Shown here: piece after piece, positions 1-45,500 of the stretch
Position numbering within the stretch: position 1 is the first letter of the stretch
Layout of the letters: the number at the start of each line of letters is the position of its first letter
Source: Sitta carolinensis
Lineage: Eukaryota; Chordata; Aves; Passeriformes; Sittidae
DNA: 64,000 nt
Assembly: GCA_032173965.1 (NCBI GenBank)
Contig: CM063288.1
Coordinates: 16,968,501 to 17,032,500, forward strand
Direction: 5' to 3'
Translations under genes and position numbers: made by a program
The notes under the pieces: model-generated
What the model was told of the DNA's origin: nothing
Seen by the model: only the letters and a program-made list of their open reading frames with translations
Databases searched by the model: none

Positions 1-769
1 AGAAAAATCACTTGGCAGCTGGAAGAGCAAGTCAAACAATTTATCAATCATGCTGTAACAAGGACAAACAATCAATGCAATTTTCTTTCAGAAGGATACA
101 TGGGAATTCCCTCACTTCTGTGCAAACACTGGTCATAGCAGAACAAACTTTGGACACCCTGTGTTTATGGAGATCGGGACAACATTTCAGTGCCGACACT
201 GCTGGCTCTCAGTTGGTCTGCAATTTGATATGATCACAGTACAGACAGATCTGCCTACCTGTCAAAGTGTTCTAGTATTGAGGAGATTTTGCTGGAAAAA
301 ACTTTCAGATTGCTAAAGCAGGGAAATTTGCACAATACCCATTACAAAAAATTAAATTTCAGAAAGAATGGGAGTACATTTGTTTTTGTGAAAAATGTTT
401 AAGATAAAGCATACTTCGCTCATGAACATATATATTTGAAACCAAATTTGTTTCTTGGTGGTTAAAAGTTTTTACAGCTTGTTTTACAGTCTGCAAAGTA
501 GTCAAATGGAACTGAATGTTAAAAAGAAAAAACCCAAAACACCAACCGGACAACAGAAACCCCACATCATTCACCAAGAAGCTGCCTTGTGCAAATCCGA
601 ACATGTGAAACTACAGCTTCTAACATCATAATGCAACAGTTCTAGCAGGAAAGAAGAAACAAACTTATTTCTCCCCAGAGGGAAATAAGCTAAACTGTTT
701 AAAGACCAATATAGCAGTTTAGAATGAAACAACACACAAAAAATTGAAATAAAGTGATTTCTTTCTTAC
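1..769. other. DPP4 intron 23 (partial)
   Basis: AT-rich sequence with no peptide block matching DPP4 exons 24-26 on the minus strand (looked for LLIHGTADD and WYTDEDHG equivalents). It is taken as intron. Confidence 0.75.
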
Positions 770-33517
<32,748 letters not shown>

Positions 33518-33520
33518 CGC

Positions 33521-34108
33521 GGAGCGGGGCGGGCGCGGAGCCGGGCGCGGAGCGGGCACGGAGCCGGGCACGGAGCCGGGCGCGGAGCGGGCACGGAGCG
33601 GGCGCGGAGCGGGCACGGAGCCGGGCGCGGAGCGGGCACGGAGCCGGGCGCGGGCGAGCCGGGCGGCGGGGCGGGCGCGGAGCGGGCACGGAGCCGGGCG
33701 CGGAGCGGGCACGGAGCGGGCACGGAGCCGGGCGCGGAGCGGGCACGGAGCGGGCACGGAGCCGGGCGCGGAGCGGGCACGGAGCCGGGCGCGGAGCCGG
33801 GCGCGGGGCGGGCGCGGAGCCGGGCGCGGAGCCGGGCCGGGAGCGGGCGCGGAGCCGGGCGCGGAGCGGGCGCGGAGCCGGGCCGGAGCCGGGCGCGGAG
33901 CGGGCACGGAGCGGGCACGGAGCGGGCACGGGGCGGGCGAGCGGGCCGGAGCCGGGCGACGGGGCGGGCGCGGGGGGCGCGGGCGGGCACGGAGCCGGGC
34001 ACGGAGCCGGGCGCGGAGCGGGCGCGGAGCCGGGCACGGAGCCGGGCACGGAGCCGGGCACGGAGCCGGGCGCGGGGCGGGCGCGGGGCGGGCGCGGAGC
34101 CGGGCGCG
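33521..34108. repeat. GC-rich minisatellite at the DPP4 promoter
   Basis: About 590 bases made almost wholly of two interleaved units on the plus strand, GGAGCCGGGCRC (12 bases) and GGAGCGGGCRC (11 bases), roughly 50 copies, with short interruptions near 33,650 and 33,930-33,985. It begins four bases from the DPP4 start codon, so the 5' UTR and core promoter probably lie in or beside it. It is G-rich on the strand opposite DPP4 sense. It produces long Arg/Ala/Gly/Pro open frames on both strands that are not genes. Confidence 0.93.
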
Positions 34109-34109
34109 C

Positions 34110-37100
34110 TGCGCTCCGCAGCCCCGCGGGGCTCTCCGGCCGGCGGCGCCTGGGCGGGGGCCGGGGCGGCTGCCTCGGGAGCGGCAGGCGCTGGGGGTTG
34201 TGCAAGATCCCGGCTTTCTGCTGGCTTTGCGGTTTGAGCGGCGCTTTCTCCCTCAGTTCACACCCCGCGGAGCGCGGTGACACAGCTGCTCGCAGCAGAG
34301 GAGGGACTTGGGACACCGGTGGGATTTCTGTCGGAAATCAGATAACCGCCCAGAAAGTGAAATGCCTTCAAACGCTGATGGGAAAGCACACAATGTTTTG
34401 TTAACGCCAGCATTTCTTGTAAAGTTTCTGCTCTTTGAACTTTTTTTCTGACAGCTGAGTCATGAAAAAAATGATAAAATTGCAGGAAGGGCTTATATTT
34501 ATAGGGTTTTTGGCACTGGAATAAGTCTGTAAGTCTGCTAAGTGAGTTTTTAAATTAAGACCAGAAAATGGAAGTAAAGGACAAAAGTTTAAAATTTAGT
34601 GCAGAAGAGGACCCTTATTTATTACATAAAATGATTCCAAGGAGAGTTTTGAGTATGTGCTGAGAAAATAGGACAAAATATTGGAAAAGATAGAATAACC
34701 TTTTAATCAAAACTGTAAAGCTTTAGATTGTTTAAAAAGCTGAGTGTTACCAGTTATTAAAAAAACTGAGTTTCTAAATTATTTTAAGAACTCTAGTCTC
34801 CAAAAAGTAATTATAACTGGTGCTTCTGGTTTTATCCATATTAGATTTTCCCCCTCTAATTGCAGAACACTAGTAGTTACCAGATGCAGATATTTCATAA
34901 GTTGAGAAATGTAACAGAAAAAGTATATGATCTGCTGATGTAAGATTTCAAGTCAAGGAAAATAGCAAATGTTCTTAGTCTTGCCTTCGAAGTACTTGTC
35001 AAAGCTTTCAGAAAGGTTATTCTGCTTGCTCCTTCGTTCTACTTCTGCAACGCAGTACAGCATTTAATATTTTACTGCTGTTTCTTAAGAAAACTGTGTC
35101 TGGAAGTGGGATAATAGCTTTTTGTGATAAAAAAAAGTCTCCTTTAGTATAACCAAAGTGTTTACAAATAATAAAGATGTGTCTATATAGGAGCTAACAG
35201 ATTCCATCTAGATAAAAAGGTGTCCTTGTTGGATACCATTCTTCTTGAAGGCAACTGTTGGTACTAGTTACGAATTTATGCTGTGCTGGCTGGGTCATTA
35301 GGAATGTCATTAATGTGGCCTGACAGTGGTTCCAGGTAGCACAGTGAACATTTACCATGGAGCATCCAACCTGCTGCAGTTTCACAGTTTGCTAATCACT
35401 AATTTCTGAGTACAGATAAGGCCACTTCTGTAAAGTAAAATCTCAGTGAAATGACAGTGTTTTATATTACTTTTCAAAGTAGCATCTCATTACATGCTGT
35501 GAGATGCATGACCAGTGTTTTGGAAAGTGTTAAACTCCACTTAAATATCAATCTGATATACTGTGCATCTGTTTTATCAACAATCAAAAAGGAAAACAAA
35601 ACACCACCACCCTTCACCCCAGGGTGAATTTTTCTTTTCTAAGTGAGCAGGAATCACAACATATATATTATTCAGCCAATCTGTGCTTTTTTTTTTTTTT
35701 TTTCTTAAACATTTAAGTAGTGATCATCACAATGTCTAGAAATGCAGCACCGTAAAATTATGTCAGTATTATGAAAAAATTTACCTGAATGTTTTGTAGC
35801 TTTTCATAGCCAAGTTTCAGTTTAGTAATATTATGAGAGATTATGTGTTTTAAAGTTTCTCAGTGGTGAATTCTAAGGAGAAAAAAGGAGCAGTACTGTC
35901 AATGCATATGGCTAGCTACTGCTAGTTTCTGTGGGAACACAATTTTAAGTGCCTTTGGATATCTAGGTTCCTATGTCTAGATCAAATTTTTAGTAACCTA
36001 CAGTGCCTCTGACTCTGGTCATGCTAGAGAGACTTACAGGACCCAAATCTGTAGGCAGAAACACCTGAGTGATCCAGTAAGTCGTTAAAGCAGAACATGT
36101 TTTCCATTTAGTTGTAATAACTCCTAAAAGTGATTCTCTACAACTTGTAAAAAGATCTTGAGTTCCTCCTGACTGATCAAAACACCCATGATCTCAAAAA
36201 TTATTGTTATGGTTGTGCTTCTGATTCTGGGTCTGATTGTCTTTTGTGATAGCCTGAGACCTAAAAAAGTTCCTCCAGCTAAATATTTCAAGTTACTTAA
36301 TACTGTGGCCTTCTTTCGTAATGAGATATCTATGAGCACCATGCCAAGAAATTAATCAAATGACTCTCAAGCAGTGGCTGCTACATGATGAAATTTGAGA
36401 AGCTGTAGCTTCATATTGTATGTTCCACACAGTTGTATTCATAAAGAAGTTGGATGATTGCAAAGAACTACTTACTAGAAAATGAAAATGCAGCTTTTGG
36501 CCTGTTGACTTTCCCAAACAGTTGGGGGACCTGCCAGATGCAATGTCTTCCTCTGATTTCTAGCCTCAGTAAAACTCAAGACTTTGTGAGACATCTGTTT
36601 TATATTTTGAGCCTTTCCTACAGAAATATTTGGAAGAGTCAAACTGCAAAAATAGAAAACTTAAGCTCGCAGCAGAATGAAAAAACAAATTGTGACTAAA
36701 ATGTATAGAGTTTACAGGTGCAATGATGTATTCCAGATTTCTCAGTGTGTTGCTGTGGGAGCCAAAATATGGGCTGGATAAATATGGATTCAATGGCTCC
36801 ACCGAATAGTGGAGTTTCATTTTTTCTTTGCATGTAAAGTTGAAATGGCATGACAGTTTTGTAACACATCTTTGCATTGGTTCTATTTGAGAGGATTGTG
36901 AAGAGAGTGTTAACTGTAAATCAAGAAAGAAAAATCCCTGTTTTATGTGAATATGTCACTGGGACAACAGTTTCAACGTGGTTAGTAGCAGCTGCCACTT
37001 AGTTCCTTCAAGTTTGTGTGTTTTTGTTTAGAAAATTATTTTATTGGGAACTATAGATTTTTACATGTCCTCTGAGCACAGTTGAATAGTTAGAGTATCT

Positions 37101-37115
37101 CAGATATCTCAGGTT

Positions 37116-37160
<45 letters not shown>

Positions 37161-39025
37161 GTATTAATTCCAAGTAGTTGTCACAGTAGTTTACTGTGAT
37201 ATGCTTATTTTTCTAGATACTTAATAAATAGTATGGGAGAGGAAAGATGCTGCTCACTCAGCAAATAAAATACAGTGGGAACTCTTTTAAATGTAAGGCC
37301 ACCTGGAAATTCAGGGCAGCCCATGTGCAATACACAGAGGACTCCAGCCATTGTGTAGTAAAGACAAAGAGATTGTGACTTATTTCTCCCTGTATTTGTA
37401 CTCTTCACTGAATTTCACATAACATATGTGAGAAATATCCAGGGCATACCTTATTACTGGTGCCATATGGACTTGCTCTATGATTTCAGGATATGTAAAT
37501 CCTAGTCCTGTTGAGCTGAAACATGTGTTTGATATTTCTGATTACAAGCTCAGCTTCATCTCACTTGTGAAGAAAGGGTTGCTTTTGATTCATGCTCTAG
37601 ATCAGAATTTAGAAAATTAGAGGTTAAGTGTTTTTGTTGTGTTCCAGACTATCTGCATGAACTTGAGAAAATAAATTATAATCCTCTGTTCCTAAAGCAT
37701 ATAACTTGTAAATGTGTGGAAAGCCACACTTATCCACAATACTTATGAAAGTATTTTCATAGCTGAAAAAGCCCTTACCAGGAGGGCATCAAAATCCCTG
37801 GTAACAGACACTGTGGAAAAATGGATTTGAAACTGAGGAATCTTGTCCTTCAGAACACTAAAATATCCTGGACAAAGTGAAATAAAACATGTCAAAGGCA
37901 ATTACTCAGTATGTGGAAGTCAAAGAGTTACCTTGTTCTATTTTATTCTGGAACATGTATATTCAACTTTGTACAACTGAATCTTTTTCACTTCCACTTG
38001 GACCCAAACCACTGTGTACAAATGGGATTAAATAAACAAATAATATGTACACATAGCCTCCACCTTTTTTTTTCTCTTTCCCTCTTATCTCCAGTGGTAT
38101 TTTGGATGCTATGATTTTTTTTTTTTTTTTTTAGTGCAAGATTCTATTGAGTTTAAATTGTTTAAAGTTGGGATGTTAGAACAGCTTTCCATTGCTGTCA
38201 AAAAACTGATCAAGATGCCAAATTGGGTATGAACTGTTCTGATCTGAAATTGCAGAATATTAATTCCTTTAGCATTTTGGAAAAATTATCTAATATTTCC
38301 CTGGAATTTTAGCTTATGAGTGGAAGTTTCAGATGCTTTTAAAAAACTTATTCCCATAAAAATGTTATTCCTAGCAAAGATTATAGGTATTAATTCTGAC
38401 TCAACAATGGTCCTATTACTATCATATTAATGTCAACTTCTGCTTATTGTTATATCTTAACCATTGTATTTGTCTTAAACCACTTGTCCTTTAGGACATT
38501 TTAATACAGATCCCCGGTATATTCCTAAAATAGCAACGGGAGAAAAGGGGCTTTGGGTAGTCATTTGGAGTAGGAGGTAGCAGCTCATAAAAGTGATTCT
38601 CAGAGGAAGAAGGAAGGAAGGAATATAACACAGATTAGAGGGTGTTGGTTTGCCTTGGCCATCTTACAAAATTTGAAGGTGTTCCGGGGCAGTTTCCACA
38701 CTTAGGGAGTATACGGCACTTAACATTTTTCAAAGCTGTCCTCCTGTTCTGAGCCAGAATTTATGCTAACAAAGAATAATTGTCTCTTCAGTCATGTTTC
38801 CCCCTCTAGTTTCCTTCTTACATGATTTATTTTTCACCTGAAGATAGTTCAAAATTCACACTGCTCTTTTCTGAGAATCATTGTGGAGAAAACGTGACAA
38901 AACAATGCTGTTTGGTTTATCATTCCAAACAAACCACTTCTAAGATCTCAGTGACACTAAAATATTAGAATAAAATGAAATTGACTGCAAAGAGGAACAC
39001 GACATATACATATGAGAAGTCAGCA
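34110..39025. other. DPP4-GCG intergenic region
   Basis: About 4.9 kb of AT-rich DNA between the DPP4 promoter block and the GCG 3' end. I see no exon, RNA gene or recognisable transposon. It holds homopolymer T tracts near 35,685, at 37,123-37,159 (T37) and near 38,115-38,132. Regulatory elements for either gene could be here but cannot be recognised by eye. Confidence 0.7.
37123..37159 (+). repeat. poly(T) tract of 37
   Basis: An uninterrupted T37. It could be the tail of a minus-strand retroposed sequence with its body above 37,160, but that flank matches nothing I recognise. Confidence 0.9.
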
Positions 39026-39045
39026 GAAAAGAAGCTTGAAAAAAA

Positions 39046-39051
39046 TTTATT
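39046..39051 (-). terminator. GCG: candidate GCG poly(A) signal
   Basis: AATAAA on the minus strand about 450 bases after the stop, with an ATTAAA at 39063-39068 just before it. This would give a 3' UTR near 470 bases. Inferred only from position and motif. Confidence 0.5.
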
Positions 39052-39500
39052 TAAGGCTATCATTTAATATTCTTAAAGCTTAGCCTTTTTATAACAAAGG
39101 TTTTAAGAGGGATATTCACTTCTCAGGCATTTGAAACTGCCAGCCCCTTATGAATAACACATATAATTGGTGATTAAATAATTTGTGTGTAGAAGTAAAT
39201 TTTTTAGAAAAATAATTTTATCCTTAAATATAAATGGAGTTACTTTAGTCCTAATAAATGGAAAATATGAAGTTTTTGAACTTTCACAGTCTTAAAGCTG
39301 TTAAGAAAACCATCCCTTAGACAACAGGTTTTCCATATATAAACCTTTGGCAACACTAAACTATAGTACAATTATTTCTTGGCATGCAAGGTGACATAGC
39401 TTTGTTACACCAAATGTAAATGACAGAATACAGATCTCAGAATCTCTTAATAACTGGCAGTTGATGAAATGAAGATCTTCATTTATCCCATTCTGCATTT

Positions 39501-39525
39501 TTATTGGTATGCTTCCAAAAGGTCT
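39501..39525 (-). CDS. GCG: GCG exon 7, C-terminal tail and stop
   Basis: After a T11CCCCCAG acceptor this exon completes the split Arg codon and reads DLLEAYQ then TAA. The tail resembles the avian RDLLGEYQ end. The stop overlaps an AATAAA hexamer (CAATAAAAA), probably too close to be the main poly(A) signal. The 3' UTR follows to about 39.03 kb. Confidence 0.88.
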
Positions 39526-42500
39526 CTGGGGGAAAAAAAAAAAGACAAAAAAAATCAGCAGCAATTAGAAAATATTCTAAGTCTCCCAAGATTTATGAAA
39601 TATGTGTGGAACATATTTTTCCTGTTTAAGAGTGAGCAGATGTTAGTTCCACAGACCTCTCAATGCCTCTCTCTAATAACAGATTGAAAACAATTATTCC
39701 TAAAGGAAAAGCATTTTAGTAATTTCTAATAGATTCTTTTTCTAAATTGTTTGTTTCAGTGCTGAACTACAAACATTAAAATAGTAACATGTTAATAAAA
39801 ACTGTATTTTAATTACACCTTCTAAATTTTTTAGACAATATTTGTTTCAAATTTCCAAAATCAACTAGCCTTTTTGGGTGCTTTAATTATGCAACATTTA
39901 AAAAAATCTGGCCACTCACATGTGTCTTGAGCTGGCTTTTAATTATTTTTTAAATGTTTTGTTAATTTTAACAAATAATTCCCAAATATTAACCTGGTCA
40001 CAGCGCTCATTTAGAAAATGCTGCTTTGCCTATATACAGACAAATTAAAGCAGGATTCCTAAACAGTCACCTGTCAGGAACTCAGATTACAGCATTGTTC
40101 CCTAATGACAAGCCACATATTAAAGCAGTGTTTTATATCACAGTCTTTAAAGAATAATTAATTTGGTGTAATTTTACCAGTAAATATTTCTGATCTTATA
40201 ATGTCCATGCAAAGCAAAGTTTTATTTTTCAGTAATTTAATATGACCTTACTTTTGGTAACATTCAGTGGCAAAAGTACGTTCAAGTTAAATTGGAAATT
40301 GTTAGAGAGGTTCACCATTGATAAAAATTCAAATAATATTTGGAATTAGTTCCATTTAGTGTCTTATCCTTCTTCATTTGTAACAAAGCTTACAAGATAC
40401 AGATATATCAATAGGTAAGAGAAAAATTAGTAGTATTTTCCCCAGGTGTGACAAATACATTTTAAACATCAGTATATTAAGAATAGTAAAATTCAGTTAC
40501 CTTTGGGTAACTTTTGTGTTAATTAGCCATTTTAGGAACTCTTTGGCAGCCATGTCATCCAGGACTTTGTTGATATCACTTGTGAAAGTGCCATCTGCAT
40601 GTCTTCGACCCATTTCTTCAGCCACAAGAGCTTTTTCTGGGAAACTTCAAAGGTAAGAAATAATTAACAGTGCGTAGATCAAGACAAACCAACCATTTAA
40701 AAGGGTCTTATTACAGGGTTCTAATAGATTGTGCATTCCTTGTGATTTTAAGGAGTTAAGGGTTGAGCCTGATGTTCTGGCTCAGTAGAGCACGATGCAT
40801 GTCAGAACATTTTTTGAGGCATTATTTTCAAAACAAACAGTTCCTTCCGGTGAGCCGAAACTCCTCTCTAGCAGTTTTGAAAAAGCCATACATGCAAAAA
40901 TACATCTCAGTCTGTAATGTCTATGCCATGTGATTAGGCATTAGTCCATTTACTAAGAATTTACTAAAACATCACAGTCAAATTTTCATACTTTTATCTG
41001 TCTTATTTGGTCATAAGGCCTATTTATTTACTTAAAATTCTATTTCATAAGAATTCTTATACTTAATACAGATTATTAAGAGCAGCAATTTTTTTTTTTT
41101 TGCAGAGGGTGGTTGAAATAGCTCACTTAAAGCACTTATATAAAACCTATGTGCTTGTTTGATGTAAAATCATGGAATTTTGCATTTTATACTTGGAATC
41201 AGATCCTGATTCTTGTTCTATTCTTTTTTTTTTTTTTTTTTTTTTTTTACAGTTGGAAAACCAGCTTGTCAAAGCCAGAGTTTGGTTTAGAAAACTTTCC
41301 TCTCTTGTTTTGTCCCATCAAATACAGGAAAATTTTGACGGATTTCGGTAAGGTGGGCTGATGCTGAAGCACTCTGGGCCTTGGATCCAACGAGAGGCAG
41401 ACTGGTTCATTTCAAGGAAGGCTATATACAAGTTCAACCACAAATAGTCCTAAATATTGGAAAGCAGAAGGCTTGTCTACAATTACTTGCCCATCTAGGT
41501 TTCTAAGTGCAGTTGAGGTTGTATTTCTCTCAAATGGACCCAGAAATACCCTATTTCTGCTCATGAAAATAAAACATGACAGAAAAACAAGTGGAAGTCT
41601 GAACATAACTAGACAGGGCAACAAGCTTTTCCCTTCTCTGTATAGCTGACCTAATTATTTAACTCTGCTTTTTTCGGGAAATTGTCAATATTTACAAAAC
41701 TTACTTTTACCTATTTAGTCTTTCTTAACTACAACACACAATCTTGTCTTACAGATTGTATTTTATTATTTATTATTATCATTTTTATGTAATGTGAGAG
41801 ACATAATACTTTACAGCTGGTAGAATATTTAATCAGAGGAAGAACTGAAATCCCTGCCCCAAAGAGCTTACAGTCTAAAGGCACAAATAAGTACAGAACA
41901 GATGAAAGGGGGGGAGTGGCAGCTGCATGGTGCAGCTCCTAACCATGAATTGGAAATAGATGAGCAGAAGGTGCTGCAGAAGACTGAAGGCAATGACATT
42001 CTAAGTGTAAGACCATCATGACAAAAGATGTAAAGTTGTGAGGGAGTACCTGAAGTGGCTAGGATAGAGAAATCTGCAATGAGTATGTGGAGAACAAGTT
42101 AGAAATGAAAGAAACCATAGGTAGGTAAAACCATTAGTAGAGGGAGCATTGTGTCCGGGGAACCACGAACCATAGCAAAAGAATCAGAGGCACCTTAGAA
42201 AGGAAGGTAAGTTACAGCAAATGATAGTTGTTATGTCAGCAGCAGCTTTGGGAGACTCTGAGAAGCATGGGAAAAGGAAAAGTAGTTATTAGTTACTGCT
42301 GGGAATGATCATCAGCACATAGAGTACACCTGATGACATTGGTAAAAATTTAATCCCACAAATACCGCAGAGGAAAAGGTGGACTGTAAAAGGAAAAGAG
42401 GAGAAGGCAATTTAAGATGACAATGACTTGTGTACTCTCAATGATAGTTAAGGAGACTGTAAGCAATGTTATGTGAAGGGGAAAGGTGGTAGTTAGAGGA

Positions 42501-45500
42501 AAAAGGTCTGGTTTAGTTTTAGATGTGTTGATCTTAAATAAACCTTAAATAACCTTTTAGAGTGTAACAGCATACTGAACAGGTTTAAATCTGTATTTGA
42601 ACTTAATAATGTAAAGTGGTAGTCAATCACCAACAGAATATCTTCTAATACAAAAGAATGACATGAAGTACAGCAAGAATGATCAAATACATTAAAGTTT
42701 CATCAGACATGATTTCTAACCCCAAATGCTAGGCAAAATTTAATAATAGGAATGGATGGATTCTTACTCTCTTCTTCCTCTTCCATTCACTAACCAAGCA
42801 ATGAACTCTTTGGCAGCTTGACCTTCCAAATAGGAGGTGATATCACTGGTGTAGGTGCCTTCAGCATGTCTCTCAAACTCAGCATGGCGCTTGGAGATTG
42901 CATTGCTGAAAAAAGAGCAGTAAGTTCCACAGGAGCAGATGTGTAAGGATTTAACTTTTTAACAATCTTTATTGATTGAAATTTCCCACTTGCCAGACTA
43001 GCATTTCCATAGGAGAAAGGGGTTCTTTTTGCACTTCAAATTGATCTTGACATATTTTTTCTTGTTAGGTTTCAGTTCTGAAGGTATTGCCTGTACTGTG
43101 CAATACGGTTTAGTGCAGAGATTCCCGAACTAGCTCTGAACACCTCACTTCAGGTGTGGAAGGCAATTACAGCTGTATTGGAATGGTCTTTTGCTAGACT
43201 AATTAAGTATGAGCTAGAAACTGTATTGTATTATACAGACATGCCTTTTTTTACCCTTTGTTAAATGCTCCCCCTACATTCACCTTCATTATTTCTGAGC
43301 CAAACTATTCAGATTTAATTTCGTTCAAATTTACATTTTGAGTTGTTTTATGAACACCTTTTTAATCATCACTCTGACCAAATTATAATCTTGGAAAACT
43401 TTCAAGCCTGATCAACTCCATCTTATTAAAGACATTATCTTCTCCCTCCCTACACTTCATTGTGGTTCTTTCTCTGATATAACAAAAAATGTGTTACAGT
43501 GGCTCTTGGGAAGGCAAACTGCACTGAGAAGTAGATGTGGTATGGAATATTTTACATGAATAAATTCCTAGCATTTCTGTTTCAGAATTTACTACTTTCT
43601 GCCCAAATCTAGCTCTTTCTATTATTTTTTCTTCTTGGGATGTCACCATTCCTCCTAATTTAGTACCATCTGCACTTTTCATCAGCATGCTAACTAGAGT
43701 TGTTTGGAACATTTTTAATGAAATGTTAATTTTTTTGAGATATGCTGTTTCAGTGAAGCAGAAACATTATTACAAATTTGTTATTAATAATGACAATGTG
43801 AATGTAAGGATCTTTGTGATCTGGGTATCCTTTTTGGATTTTCTGAGGAGAGAAACGTAGGTATTTTAATCTGTTTTGCAGAAACACTTACTCAATTGCT
43901 CCTTTATTTATTTAAAATTCCCAATCCCTCTAACCCTTTCTCAAAAACACAGTCAAGAAACAGAATTCTGGCCTTCATCAGGTCTGGTGTTCTCCTTTCT
44001 GCAATAAGTGGTTTATGTAGCATGGGACTGAGTGCAGAGGGATGAATATTGCATCAGGTTTAATCGGCCCTCTGCAAATATTCCTGGCCATCTTGCTTTC
44101 ACTAATCTTCTCGCTGTTAATTTTTTAAATAAGCATAAAGTGTTTGGGTTTTTTTTTTTTTTCTTCAGCCTTTCCAGCCTTTCTCTGTAACAAGTTTTTC
44201 TTTTTGTGATATTCTCTACTATCCTTGATTACTTGAAATGTGCTTTCCTAAACTGTATTCTCATCCTGTTGTATTCTTTGCATCCACTGCATATAGATTA
44301 TATATATACCTATATTATATAGGTATAGAACACAGGTAGAGGAATAAATTACATAGAGATGTGTCCTCTTGTAAAAACCAGGTGTGAAATAATGTATTTG
44401 ATAGATATTTAATTTCTTCGATTGTGGCAACATTGCAAAGAATACTAGTTGTTCTCTTTCTTGTTTAACTGAAAATGAACTCAAACTGGTTTCAAATAAC
44501 AAGTTGTGACAAGTAGAATACCTTGAGTGCTGGTCAGGGACTTTGTCATTTTCTTTGTCCTCCTGTGCTTGTTGGCTGTAGTGAAAGTACACAATCATTA
44601 GATGTTACTAACAGTACACTGCAGAGCCTGCATAAGCTTTTATTGGTTATCATTTAAATATTAGAGTAAATCCCCATGATTAATAATAATAATACTCATT
44701 ATACTTCAGACATATACATTTAAATTAATACAATGTGCAGAAATTGTTACTTTTTACTTTAAAGACTTCCACAGAGATTTAAAAGCATTAATATAATAGA
44801 TCTTTGGATTATTTTGGGATGGATTTCCTCTAGAACACAAGACTGACACACTTGTAAATTATTCTTGCCCTCAGCTTGCTAGCTCGAGTTTAATCAAAGT
44901 ATATTTGAAAAAAAAACACACCAATTTATAGTGATGATACTGGTAAATTAACCAGTGGTCAACAAAATTTACACTTCAGCTGCCTTTTCACAAATGAAAC
45001 ATCAGGTTTAGGGTACCCATAGATAGGAAAATTTGGTTAAGGACTAAGGGTCCAGAATTGTACATTATATTTACATGTCTTACTCGTTTTGAACTTAATT
45101 GATTCACTGAGAAAATCTGCTCCAAGGAGACTGAGACAGTCTTTTTAGGTGGCATATCAGATACTGCACTTTGATTCAGCCAAATCCTTTTGATTGATTT
45201 TACATGTTTCTAACTTCTAATAATACATTAATATTCTATTAATGGCAGGACTTGATAATCTTCGAGGTCCTTTCCAACCTAAATGATTCTATGATTCTAT
45301 GTATTGTGTATGTATTATCTATATTGTATCTTCAAGTACTTCATTAATTTGAGGTCCATGGTCTGGGATGGGAAGCTGATAACATCAGAATACAAGAAAC
45401 TGAATTGACTAGATTTTTGGCTGTTTCTGTGTGTGGAGATCTGTATCAATGTGACCAAAATGCTTACCCATTTCTTTTAGTGCTCATTAACCATTGCACA

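Noticed and set aside
1..769. Possible DPP4 exons 24-26
   Set aside because: No block matching the expected peptides on the minus strand; these exons must lie outside the window.
41760..41930. Possible ancient L2-type repeat (CCCAAAGAGCTTACAGTCTA)
   Set aside because: Only one short block resembles such repeats; too little to call.
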